Under the pieces are notes generated by a model, which saw only the letters and a program-made list of their open reading frames with translations, did not search any database and was not told the DNA's origin. The position numbers and the translations under genes were made by a program. A stretch of 64,000 nucleotides of DNA from Thalassia testudinum. Its lineage: Eukaryota > Streptophyta > Magnoliopsida > Alismatales > Hydrocharitaceae. Shown in pieces: positions 43,044 through 53,100 of this stretch (the first letter of the stretch is position 1; each line of letters starts with the position of its first letter). The stretch spans positions 54,861,501-54,925,500 of the forward strand of contig JAZHRO010000012.1 in assembly GCA_037157565.1 (NCBI GenBank), read 5' to 3'.

Positions 43044-45881
43044 TGATGAGAGCCTCATCATGAGCCATAACTAGCTCATTTTGACCTAAGAAAGAGAATA
43101 AAAGCTCCTACATAACTTAGAAGAGGGCTTAATTGAAGGAATAATTGTTTTGAGAAGAAAACATGAAATAAAGGTTAAAACTGTAATTTTATCATTGTAA
43201 CACATAAATAGGATTTCTCAGAGGCAGAACATAGGTCAAATGGTCTGAATAAGATAAAAAGTGGGTTGGTTTAATCAGAAATGGGTTTATGTGCAAACCA
43301 GGAATTAAATGACATCTTGTAACCCTAAAACAGACCTGCTTAATTCAAAAAGGTTATGGTTAGTATAAAAATCAAGTAAATCCTCTAAAATTCATGAAAA
43401 AATATCCCCTAGGGTTTATAACATTCAATTTGGCCTTCGGAACCTAGTTTGACCTAAATTGGGGTCCTAACTCATCAATTGACCTAATTTAGGTTTTTGT
43501 GCAAAATGTCCAGTCAAACATGGTCAAACCAAAAATCCAACTTCACCATTATATTCCTTAGGTCCAAATTAGGTTTGTACCAAAATTTGGACCTAAGGGG
43601 AGGTCATCTTGACCTACGTTGCAAATTAGTACACCTAATTACATTTTGGTCCCTATCTTTTGAAAACCATTGCATAGACCCCCTAACTTACTCTCCACTC
43701 TTACAAGTAGGTCTCTCCTCCATTAATGGGGAGAAATCCTACTCCAGTGAGGAATAGAGGGGGAATACTCCCTGATTCCTCAGAGATCTCCTCCCAGATT
43801 TGGAAGGGAGATTCTCTGAGGAATTCTCTTCCATCTAAGCGTGGTCCTGATCTAAGATTTGCACCCAATCTCTCGTGCGAACGCACGAGAGATTTGGGTA
43901 CCTAATAGACTTCCATCTCTGGTGAGGATTCCCACGCTTGGAAGCTTGTCTTCCAAGCACAAGAGTCCCTACCAATGCCTATAAATTAACCGTCAACTCC
44001 GGCTGTACCTCCTCAGCTCAACTTGGCTGGAATTCCACCTCGATTTCCTCTTCTCCTCTGGCCAAGGGGTCTAGCAAGCTCCGGCGAGCCCCCCTCCTCT
44101 TTCTCGTTGCTCTGCCACAATACCAGCGGTAGAGCTGTCCTCCCCATCCTCCTCCACATCACGCAACACCCACGCGAGCAGCCCTAGCCCCGTCATTGCT
44201 GCCGTCTTTCTCCACTGGATGCCTTCTTCTCCGGCGACAGTAGGTACTGCCAGCCGCCCTCTCGCCCCCTTCGTCCACTCAATTATGTTAGAACTGGTCA
44301 TCTCTATCTCCTCTTTCATTTCCCTCATCCTATTTCACACAACACCCCTCGACCGTCACTGTCCACCGCCATCTTCCTCATCTCCAGCCATCCTCCGGAG
44401 AGACGCCTCCATCACTCCGCAACCCCACATGTCTCGCCACCCACCTCACAACCTCTGCCACACTCCACTGAACATCCTCCACTCATCCATAGACCCTCTT
44501 CACCACCGCAACCGCCCCCCGGCCTAACCCATCAATCCAGCCACAGAGCAAACTAGACACGTACGCCTAGGCCACTCCGTGGCCTGCTACCTACTGCCTC
44601 ACCTTCGCCGTGACACGGCGAAGGTCCTCCTATGGTTTGATAGAGCTACAAGCTCCTTTTTGTGTCATGCAGTGTCCGAGCTCCAGCCGCCATTAATGAC
44701 GGCTCGAGGAGGTTGCAAGCATGCTCCAAGCTGAAGGACTTCAGGATTCTAGGTCCAGCAGGTGCGGGGAGGTCTCGCGAAGTCAGTTGTTCCAGCAAGT
44801 GGCGCTGTGAGGCCTGCAGCTATGGCAATTGGAGAAATGATCTCCTGCAGGCACGCAGCAAAAGCAGTGGAACAATAGTCCTACCTCGGTAAGCTGTGAG
44901 GCGCTTGAGCAGTTTAAATTGAATTTATGCTATCATCTGGTTGCCTCCAATACACTGGGGTGAGGTCCCTCCTCACCTATACACGCACCTCATCTGTGAC
45001 TTCATCCCGCGGACCTGGTGACCCGACCCGACTACCCTCCTGAGCACTCCTCGCCCACCCCACCCACGCCGGTGCGCCTGGACCCGGGCGGGCGACCCGA
45101 CCCGATTATCCGGCTCTAGGAGAGCGTACTGAAGAGTGATATACAGAGAGAGAGAGAGACACAAGTGTGGGTAGAGGGGTAGGTTTTGCTCTCTTTGGTT
45201 TGTGCAGGGAAGCTGGAGAAGCAAAGCTGACACTTAGTCGCAGAGGAAAAAGAGAAGGAAAGGCAAGGTAGAGGGAAGAGGCGAAGCCAAAGAGAAGAGG
45301 AACTAAAGAAGGAAGAAGAAATAAAGAAAGGGAAAGACAAGCAGAAGAAGAAGAAGAAGAGAAGCTGAAGCCAAGGGAAGCAGAACCAAGGAAGGAAGAA
45401 GAAGAAGAAGATCATAGAGAAAAGGAGAAAGAAACTACAGAAGAGAGGCAAGGTAGAAGACAGAAGAAAGAAGAAGGGAAAGAGTAGAGAAAGGAGTTGC
45501 AGAGAAGAAACAAGGAAGAAGAAGCATATGGCCAAAGAAGAAAAGAAGAACAGAGGAAAATCAGAAGTCAGAAGAAGAAGAACAAGAAGCAGACAGGAGA
45601 AAACATCTTTTTAAGACATCTGATCCCATGATCAGACGTCCAATTCCTCTATTTTTACCATAATTAACTTTTAAACTCATGCATATATATATTTTGAATT
45701 AAGTTTTGAGTAATTAAGTGTTTAATTACATTCTTGAGACTAGTAATAAATTCCAATTGCTCCCTGTGTTCGACCTCAGATACTTAGGTTTTCGAGTAAT
45801 AAATTTTTATTTGTTGACAACGCTTGGTCACATATACTACGACGCAACTGACTGTTAAAACATGATCAAGCCGCGTTAACA
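43044..45881 (+). mobile_element. Solo LTR E
   Basis: This 2838 bp unit begins TGATGAGAGCCTCATCA and ends GCGTTAACA, inside the 3' LTR of D. Flanks are GCTGG (43039-43043) and GCTAG (45882-45886), one transition apart. It shares the layout of LTR D (hairpins at 43775-43824 and 43863-43899, TATA at 43980, USE-like box at 44878, GAA-rich tract at 45230-45600, GACGTC hairpin at 45615-45640) but differs at the sequence level. The long minus-strand frame at 45116-45535 is spurious. Confidence 0.85.
44878..44920 (+). promoter_or_regulatory. USE-like plus TATA-like pair in LTR E
   Basis: GTCCTACCTCG, 24 nt, then TTTAAATT. It is diverged from the consensus but keeps the spacing. Confidence 0.55.
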
Positions 45882-46528
45882 GCTAGCAATACCTCAACCG
45901 ATGCCATCTCCACCTTGCTTCGTCCAACAACCTCCTAGCTAAGTCCCTTACCTTCTGTACATCATTCTCACACTCACCCCACTTTAAATCAACCACCGAC
46001 AACCTTCTGCGACTTCATCTCCTCCATCTCTGGCGACCACTCCGGTGAAGAATTCCACCCGCTACATGCGAACATCCCCTTCACCGACCACCCTATAAGC
46101 TCCGCCTCGCCTTCCCGCACAAAACCCAACTCCTATTTCATCCTCTTGCTCACTCAAACTCACACCCGAACAAACCCATCATCTCCGACCGTTTCCATCA
46201 CCATCTGGCCACCACAGCTACTCTCGCTTTATGCCACCACCCCCATCACGTTCGCCATGCTCCGACGATCATTCCTAAACATTTTAACGCAGCCGAAAGA
46301 CCTTATTGTTGATTTTAGGTCTTCAGGTGGAGCTTGCCATTAACGCAAGCTTCGAGCTTGCTTGAGAGCTACTCCAGGACGTCTTCGCCCCAGAAGTCAT
46401 CTCCAGGCGATGCGGAAAGCCTCCATGACTTCGTCTGGGCTGACAATTGGAGGAGTATACCCCCTCATTACACGAATTCGACGAAGGAGCTGTTGCTGCA
46501 GACGCACAAAAAAGAAGGCGGAACAATA

Positions 46529-46571
46529 GTCCCACATCGTGGAACGTGGGGGCAAGAGAGTCGAATAAATT
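46529..46571 (+). promoter_or_regulatory. USE plus TATA-like pair in the D 3' LTR
   Basis: GTCCCACATCG exactly matches the plant U-snRNA USE consensus and is followed after 24 nt by AATAAATT. Confidence 0.7.
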
Positions 46572-47315
46572 GCAAAAGTGCTCTAGGCTTTCCGCCTCAG
46601 ACACAAGGGTGAGGTCCTCCTTACCCCTCACTCGCCTTGTCCGTGACCTCTGCCTGCAGACCTGGAAGAGACCCGTTAACTGGCCTAAACCTCACTCCTT
46701 GGCTATGCCCCACGCACACAGCCCTGGACCTGGGTATGCTGAATCTGATAACCCCATTACCCGTGGCTCTGGGAGAGCAAATCCTAAAGAGAGAAGGAGA
46801 GGATAGCTGCACGGGTTGGGGAGGGTTTTGCTCCAATGAGACTCTAACACTTAGCCGGATTTAGAAGAAGAAAAGGAGTAGCATAGAAAGAAAGAAGAGG
46901 AAGCAGAAGAAAGGAAGGAACATAGAACGAAGAAGAAATCTGAGAACTGTAGAATCAGACGTTTAAGACGTCTGATCCTACCATCAGACGACACATTTGA
47001 GCATTATTTCATATATTAATATTTGAGTTCCTGAGCTATTATTATAAGGAGTATATGGTGGTTTAAACCACCATTTTACTCCATTATTTTTGCAAATTGA
47101 TACTTGATCCTAGTGCTACATTATTTTGAAATAATTCTTGATTTCAATTCTATAGCTTTTTTGTCTTATGTTGTAATTTTGAGTTTTGAATTCCATATTG
47201 TTCCCTATGTTCGACCTTGAATCTTATTCGAGTAATAAAAAATCTATTTATTTTCAAAGCGATTTCGACTATATTACAACGCTTTATTTTAAAACTCGAT
47301 TTCGCCGTGTTAACA

Positions 47316-47640
47316 AAAGCCTTTCATGACAAGCACATATCAAGAAAAACTTTCCATCCTGGTTAGAAGGTCCTACTCTTTGATACCAAACTCAAACTAT
47401 TCCCAGGAAGACTCAAATAAAAATGGATTGGACCATTTCTTGTCCAACGTGTGTTTAGAAATGGAGGCGTCGAAATCAATGAACTCAACCTTGATTCTGA
47501 ACCATTTATTGTGAACAGTCAGAGACTCAAACCGTTCATCGAACTCACTGACACAAACTTGGCTACGTTATCTTTCGATCTCCATTCTCCTTGAGCTCAT
47601 TACGCCCAGCTAATGGTATTAAACTTAGTGCTTAACGGGA
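47316..47640 (+). pseudogene. pol: Element C pol, integrase C-terminal end
   Basis: After the second AAAGC copy the frame broken at 30107 resumes (KAFHDKHISRKTF, KLKLFPG, KWIGPFLV, EPFIVNSQRLKPFIEL). In-frame stops occur near 47370 and 47420. The conserved GCTTAACGGGAGGCAACCCG follows at about 47630-47650. D had therefore inserted in the integrase of a close relative. Confidence 0.88.
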
Positions 47641-47862
47641 GGCAACCCGTCATATTTTGAAAAAAAACCTGAAACCCTTTTGACATATCTCTTTACCGAA
47701 ATCATATTGCACTTTAGGATTCGTCCATTAGAACAACCAATCCCACCTTTGGTATTCATACCAGAGCTTGAAATCGTTCGCAACAGTCATCCCAACCCAT
47801 CCACTCACCCTTTGACCCTATTCTAATGTACAATCTAAGCTGAACTCGAACCCACCTAATTT

Positions 47863-47900
47863 ACAATGAGAACATTGTACATCGTAGGCATGGGGGGTAT
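47863..47900 (+). promoter_or_regulatory. Internal hairpin plus G-run of C
   Basis: ACAATG-AGAA-CATTGT, then GGCATGGGGGGTAT. This is the counterpart of the modules at 3358, 23561 and 40431. Confidence 0.7.
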
Positions 47901-48533
47901 TAAAGTGTAGAACGCTATGAAAATCAAATCACAGAAGGATTTCACATAAAAAAATGGAGGTGGAGGCAAAAAGAAGATCCATTTGAGAGAAAAATGAAGA
48001 AAAGGAGGGGAAGAAGCAAAACAAAAAAGAGAAGAAAGGAGCAAAATGATAGAGAAAAAAATTGAGTCCTTTTAAAATAATTTAGAACTTACCTAACTTC
48101 TAGGTTGGATCAAATGATGAATTAAGACCTAGAAGGCTAAAACTTAAGGGATTAGTGGCGAATACCGACCTTAGGCCTCTTGGATTTGTTCTAAGATTTA
48201 AACAGTCAAGCACTTGTCAAGATTCGGATTAATCCTCAAAAGATTGAGGAAAATGCAAAGCTTATGTATTAGGTCTAAGGCTTAAGGATTATTCAGCCCC
48301 GTTAACTGACCTCTGGTATGCAAGACTTGATAACTTAAGCACCCAAAATCACACACAGTCTGATTCAATGTGCTTAAATATGAAATCATGCCAAAAAGCA
48401 TTTATGCTATTCTGAAAATGGTCCTAAGATCTAGATTAGGAGTGGCTCGAAAACACAAGTTGATTTGGACGAGTTCCTGGCACGAAGAGGCGGGAAATTT
48501 CCCTTGAAGATGCGCATAACATATCGTCTCCTC

Positions 48534-48585
48534 GGTACTTATCTCCTAGGATATCTAAATATCCTACCGGGGGCACGTAAGTACC
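48534..48585 (+). other. Conserved stem-loop, C copy
   Basis: 52 nt. The outer arms pair GGTACTT with AAGTACC and the inner arms pair TAGGATAT with ATATCCTA around CTAA. The fourth outer pair is A:T where D has G:C. Confidence 0.85.
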
Positions 48586-48602
48586 TTGTGCTAGTTCAAA
48601 TG

Positions 48603-48748
48603 TCATGAGTGGCATTATCACGAAATGTCGATTGCCAGGGTCTGGATTTAGGTATAAAACGCCATAGGCGTTACTATCTCGAAGAGTCAAAAGCCAGGGT
48701 TCTGGGGTTGCCATGGGCGGTGCTATCTCGAAGCATCAATTGCCGGGG
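48603..48748 (+). repeat. Three-unit degenerate repeat, C copy
   Basis: Units at 48603-48640, 48661-48699 and 48710-48748, with the shared CCATGGGCGGT and CTATCTCGAAG core clearest in the third. Confidence 0.8.
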
Positions 48749-49021
48749 ACCCTGCTAGGATTAATGGTGGGAGTAAGGAATCTGATACAGAACATGTTTA
48801 GGGCCAATCCAAGGTTGGGTTTAAGGAAAAATATAATGAAAAGTAAAAGAGAGAGAAAGCTCTCCAAAAATGAAAATCTTCTTCTATCCCTACTCTCTCT
48901 TACAAAAAATGCACTGGCAAACTGAACCTGGGCTAACCATGTTACAATCACGGATGCTTTAACCATTGGGTCCAACGAACCTTAGGATAGTTCATGCGAC
49001 CCTTAGAAACCTTAGGATAGT

Positions 49022-49840
49022 TCCTGGTGGGAGGTAAGAGGAGCTAAGCTTAGCTAGTAGATGGTTGGAGGAGAGAGTTAGGGTTTTAGAGGAGGAGTTG
49101 AGGAGGAGCTGCAATGAACCTGTACTGGAGCTGATGGCTGCTGAAGAGAGTTGCATGTGAGCTCCTTAGCTAACTCAGCTAGCTATTTCTTTGCTAGCGC
49201 CAAGCCAAGCTTAGATGAGTTGGCTTCTGCTGATGTGAGTTTAGGTGAGCTAAATCTGATCTTCCCAGAGAATACCAAGGTAGCTGGAGTAGCTAGCTTA
49301 GCTCAGGTAGGTAAGTTCAACTAAGTTGAGTTGAGTTGAGTCTCCGGGAGCTAGACTTAAGCTGGCCTGACCTGGTTGAGGACTTCCTTAGCCGACTAGG
49401 CTTAGCTAGTTGATGACAGTAGTTAGTCCTAGTCTGGTAAAGCTTCCATTGAACTGTTTTGAGTTGGAGGAGCTGGAATGGAGCTGGAATCAACTGTCTT
49501 GAGCTAGTTTGAGCTGCCATCCAGCTGAGGTGAGATGGATGGAGCTAAGGTGAACTAGCTTAAGCTACCATTTAGTTGAGATGAGTAGAATGGAGCTAAA
49601 GATGAGTTGATCCAACTTGAAGGAGCTGGGATCCAGTTGGGATGAGCTGCATCTAGCTGAGATCTAGCTGATGTGGGCTTCTCCTTCATGTTCTACCTTC
49701 CTGAGTGCCAAGGTTTGTGGGATCTGACTCTCTACCTATCCTTAACACTCAAGTAAACACATCAAAAATACAACAAAATGCAATGCATGACTATCCTAGG
49801 TAACTGCCTAAATGTAGCTCGAAAACCTTATTCATTTATA
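49022..49840 (-). repeat. G2: inverted fragment of a G-type LTR
   Basis: Read on the minus strand, the right end aligns by eye with the U3 of solo LTR G (about 11960-12150), including CACTCAGGAAGG and the run into AGCT-dense sequence. The AGCT-dense part continues left to about 49022, where C sequence begins. The TATA region and U5 are missing. The right end is uncertain; it may reach ATTAACA near 49893. Confidence 0.7.
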
Positions 49841-49894
49841 AATAATTAACCCATTCATTCATTCATTTTGTAAATAAAATTAACATTTTTTGGA

Positions 49895-50110
49895 ATAAAT
49901 GAACATTTTTGACTTAGAGAGTGATTTATATCAATAACCACCTCCCAGTGAACGACTTGGAAACAAACCAATAAACAAAGTAAATAAATAAAATTGACGT
50001 GACATCGGTTTACATTCGTGACATCTATACTACAACAACGACATTTAAACACCATTTTTATTGCAAATCGAAAGTCAACGATCATATTTTTGGCGCTAAT
50101 AGTACTTTTT
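49895..50110 (-). other. Possible LTR remnant
   Basis: On the minus strand this resembles the U5 style of the nearby LTRs (GTCGTTGTTGTAGTATAG, an inverted-looking GTTATTGATATAAATC and GGCGCTAATAG on the plus strand), but no partner, primer site or duplication was found. Confidence 0.25.
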
Positions 50111-53100
50111 TATGATTGTTGACGTCTTGTCCAACATTACCCCTCTAATTCATTATTAGACAAATTGCTCATCCATCTCAAATCAGGTAGATTATATATG
50201 GTCTAGGTGATCAGACATTCACTAGGTAATCCCTTCGTAAGAGTTCCAGCGAATGAACTCCAAAGAGGTGGATGAAAGAGGTGGGTGATCGTGCAATAAC
50301 TAAATGTTGAAGAGTGGTCTGATGATGGTGCTACGATCTTAGATCAAAGTGGAGTTAACAGAACATGAGAGATGTGAGTGGAGTAAGATGTACGGGAATG
50401 CCCGTTACGAAGGACCACGATTGACAATCATGGGATTTGAATTAATGTGAGAAAATCCTAGAGCATATTCATGTAAATTAACCCTTATTAAAAGGGGATT
50501 CGAGAGGATTTGGGGACACGTGAAAGTAGACACTATACTTCTCTCTATTCTCTCTTCTCTGAATCTTAGTGAAAAACTTTGAGTGTTAAATCCCTCCCTA
50601 TACGTACTACCTTCAAGATGAAACTAAGTCACCAATTTCTTGTCTCTTTATGCTTGCAATTTTCGATCGAACCCATTATCAATTTGAACCTGATAAAACT
50701 CATTTTAAGGTTCCAACCAAGGGTTGCCAAATTTGGAGTTTCAGACTCCTTATGAATTATTGTTTATTCTTGTGGTTCTTCCTCCTCAAGCGCCTCCCTA
50801 CCGAGGAAGACATCAAAATGTGAGGTATCGAGATTACTTCCAAATGCTTTTCTTGCCCCATGATCCTCATGAAGAGTCTTTTTACCACTTGTTCTTTGAT
50901 AGACAACTTTCTTCCTTCGTTCGAAAATGATAGCCTATTGGTTCATATTGGACTTAAAGAATACTTTTCTCATATTAAGCATCTAATTTTATACTCCACT
51001 AGAATCTTCTTCATGATAGATTCAAAATTGATTTTATCTTTACTCAATGGATCCTTCTTCCTTTGGAGGTTGGGTCCTTCAAGATTGGTTTGGTGGGCAT
51101 GAGGTTGTGCTATTTTTGATATGACATTGGATTTGTAGGTTCTTTCAATGGCAGTTGCCCATTACCAATCATAGGGATATTGCCCCCTCCATGTGGATAT
51201 TACCACCTTACTCTACTTTTGGTGGAAAGAACAATCTCATCTACCTGAGGATGCTCAGGTATATGCTAAACATGTCTTAAAGTTGAATCCACTTGTTTCC
51301 TATTTTGCTTTTATCCATAGGGGTGTTAACAGGTTGATTCAAGATATCTTAGAGCACTTATTGAGATTTGCTCTTTCGACTCATAGAGGGGTTTCACATT
51401 AGAACACTTTGCTAGATATATGCCTTTTCCCTCCCAATGAGGATTTTGGACTCATGAAGCTTGACCATTGATGCATGCCATGCATCCTTGTTCAATAGCA
51501 GACCATGTAATTTTTGTACATATTACAAACTAATGGAACACATTTCTTTTTTTCTCAAAATAACCCAATATTAATTATAAAACAACTAAAGTACAACCCA
51601 CTCTATTTTGCTTAAATCACATCAGCATAGAAATTTACGACATATCAATCAATCACATCTGTCACCCATTAACCCACCACTAACACTACTACCTCTACAA
51701 CTTACTCCCTCCTAACTTTTATCCAAACTAATGGAACACATATTATATTCTTTATTGTTGCAGTTATGTGCCTTGGTTGAACTAACCTGAGTCGAATCAC
51801 TCGATTAGTAATTCAGATTTGAATGTTAGAACACATTGACACACTAATATGGTTAGTTGGGTCCCATAGTACCATTAGGAGAACGTATTATAGCCATATT
51901 AGATATATCGATGACTATCGAACATTCAAATGATTTGGATGAAGATTTTGATACATTATTAATAGCCATCATTATATTCAACTATTGTCTTCAGTATGAA
52001 AAGAGATAGCAATCCTTTTGAGAGACTGCTGTCTAACTAATGTTGTTGCTGCACATCCTCTGCATAAGAAAAGAGATTTAAGGCAGCCACACAAGTCGAA
52101 TCAAGGAGTTGACTCGATGAGATGGAGAGATAGAAGCATTTCTATTATCACTATCATGGAAAAAGTATATCCTTTAACTTTAGACAGATATGTGTCTATG
52201 CATTTAATATGCACATTTGGTGCACCAATAGTAAACACACCCACTTTGGTGTTAAGACTGGAAAGTTGGTGTGAGAATACAGTAGACATATGATCTCTTG
52301 AAGAAATCACACAGATTTGCTATCGTAGTTGTACACAGTAGTTCGAGAGATTAGGGCTCGCTTTGCTTATATTAAGATGCAAGAAAATTTATGCATGGTC
52401 ATATAAGTCTTAATTAAACTCATTTATGAAAGAAAAGAAGGTAATCTTTTGGAAAATGGGATAGTTTCCACTCTCGTCCCAATAATGTAAGGAGAACACA
52501 AAAATTATTTAACCCATGATAGCATGAATAGTGAATTTGAGATTTAATCCTAAGAGTTACATATGTCTTCTGGTGTGAAGGATTCACGGGTCTTGAGAAT
52601 ACCCAAGGGAAGTGTAGTGCCATAAATCATGATTCCTAAACCCTTCATTATTTAAGTTATGAACCTAATAATGAGTTTGATGGGTTCCTAATTAAACAAA
52701 AAAAATACTATTAAAGGAGTTAAAATGGCATTTGATTTAGCATTTAATTGGCCCAAATGTGATTTGGTAATGACCTAAGGGGTTGGATGCAATTAAAATG
52801 CTTCTGGGTACTTAAACCTAAATCTCCAAATTAATTGGAGTGCAAGTGTTGTAAAATTCAATTATGATTATTCCTTAGTCATTGGATTGGATTCCATGGC
52901 TATCATCATATTAGGAATAATGGATTTCCTATAAATATCTTTCAAAGGCATCAAGCGAACCATAATCAATCACTATTCTGTGTGGTAATCTCCTCCATCA
53001 GCATGAAGAAAGAGAAGAGAAGGGGAACCATTGGCTTCCTTTCTTCTTCTTGACTTCCAATTGTTCAAGTGCTTGAAGAGAGGTTTCCAAGCTCTTGGAG

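Larger units (their letters stand above)
30108..47315 (+). mobile_element. Element D: Athila-like element with internal pol deletion, carrying E and F
   Basis: D has LTRs of about 2.64 kb, TSD AAAGC (30103-30107 and 47316-47320), a primer site at 32748-32764, a decayed gag, a short integrase remnant and a polypurine tract next to its 3' LTR. Solo LTR F sits in its gag and solo LTR E in its 3' LTR. The two LTRs differ visibly throughout, so D is older than A. The left terminus has TA in place of TG. Most of pol is missing, so D could only have moved with another element's enzymes if the deletion predates insertion. Confidence 0.92.
41832..47315 (+). repeat. 3' LTR of D, split by solo LTR E
   Basis: The LTR occupies 41832-43043 and 45887-47315, about 2641 bases against 2637 for the 5' LTR. 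It starts with hairpin TGATGG/CCATCA, keeps the 20 bp palindrome at 42727-42746, the USE-like plus TATA-like pair at 46529-46571, the GACGTC hairpin at 46954-46976, and ends TGTTAACA before AAAGC. Confidence 0.9.
47641..49010 (+). other. Element C 3' region, truncated
   Basis: It holds the hairpin plus G-run (47863-47900), the stem-loop (48534-48585) and the three-unit repeat (48603-48748) in the same order as D. Similarity to D fades near 49010, before the expected terminal polypurine tract and LTR. AACCTTAGGATAGTTC occurs twice about 40 bases apart (near 48975 and 49010), at the junction with G2. Confidence 0.8.

Noticed and set aside
45116..45535. 139-codon minus-strand hydrophobic frame
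   Set aside because: It is the complement of the GAA-rich tract of solo LTR E. It has no start context or homologue in LTR D.
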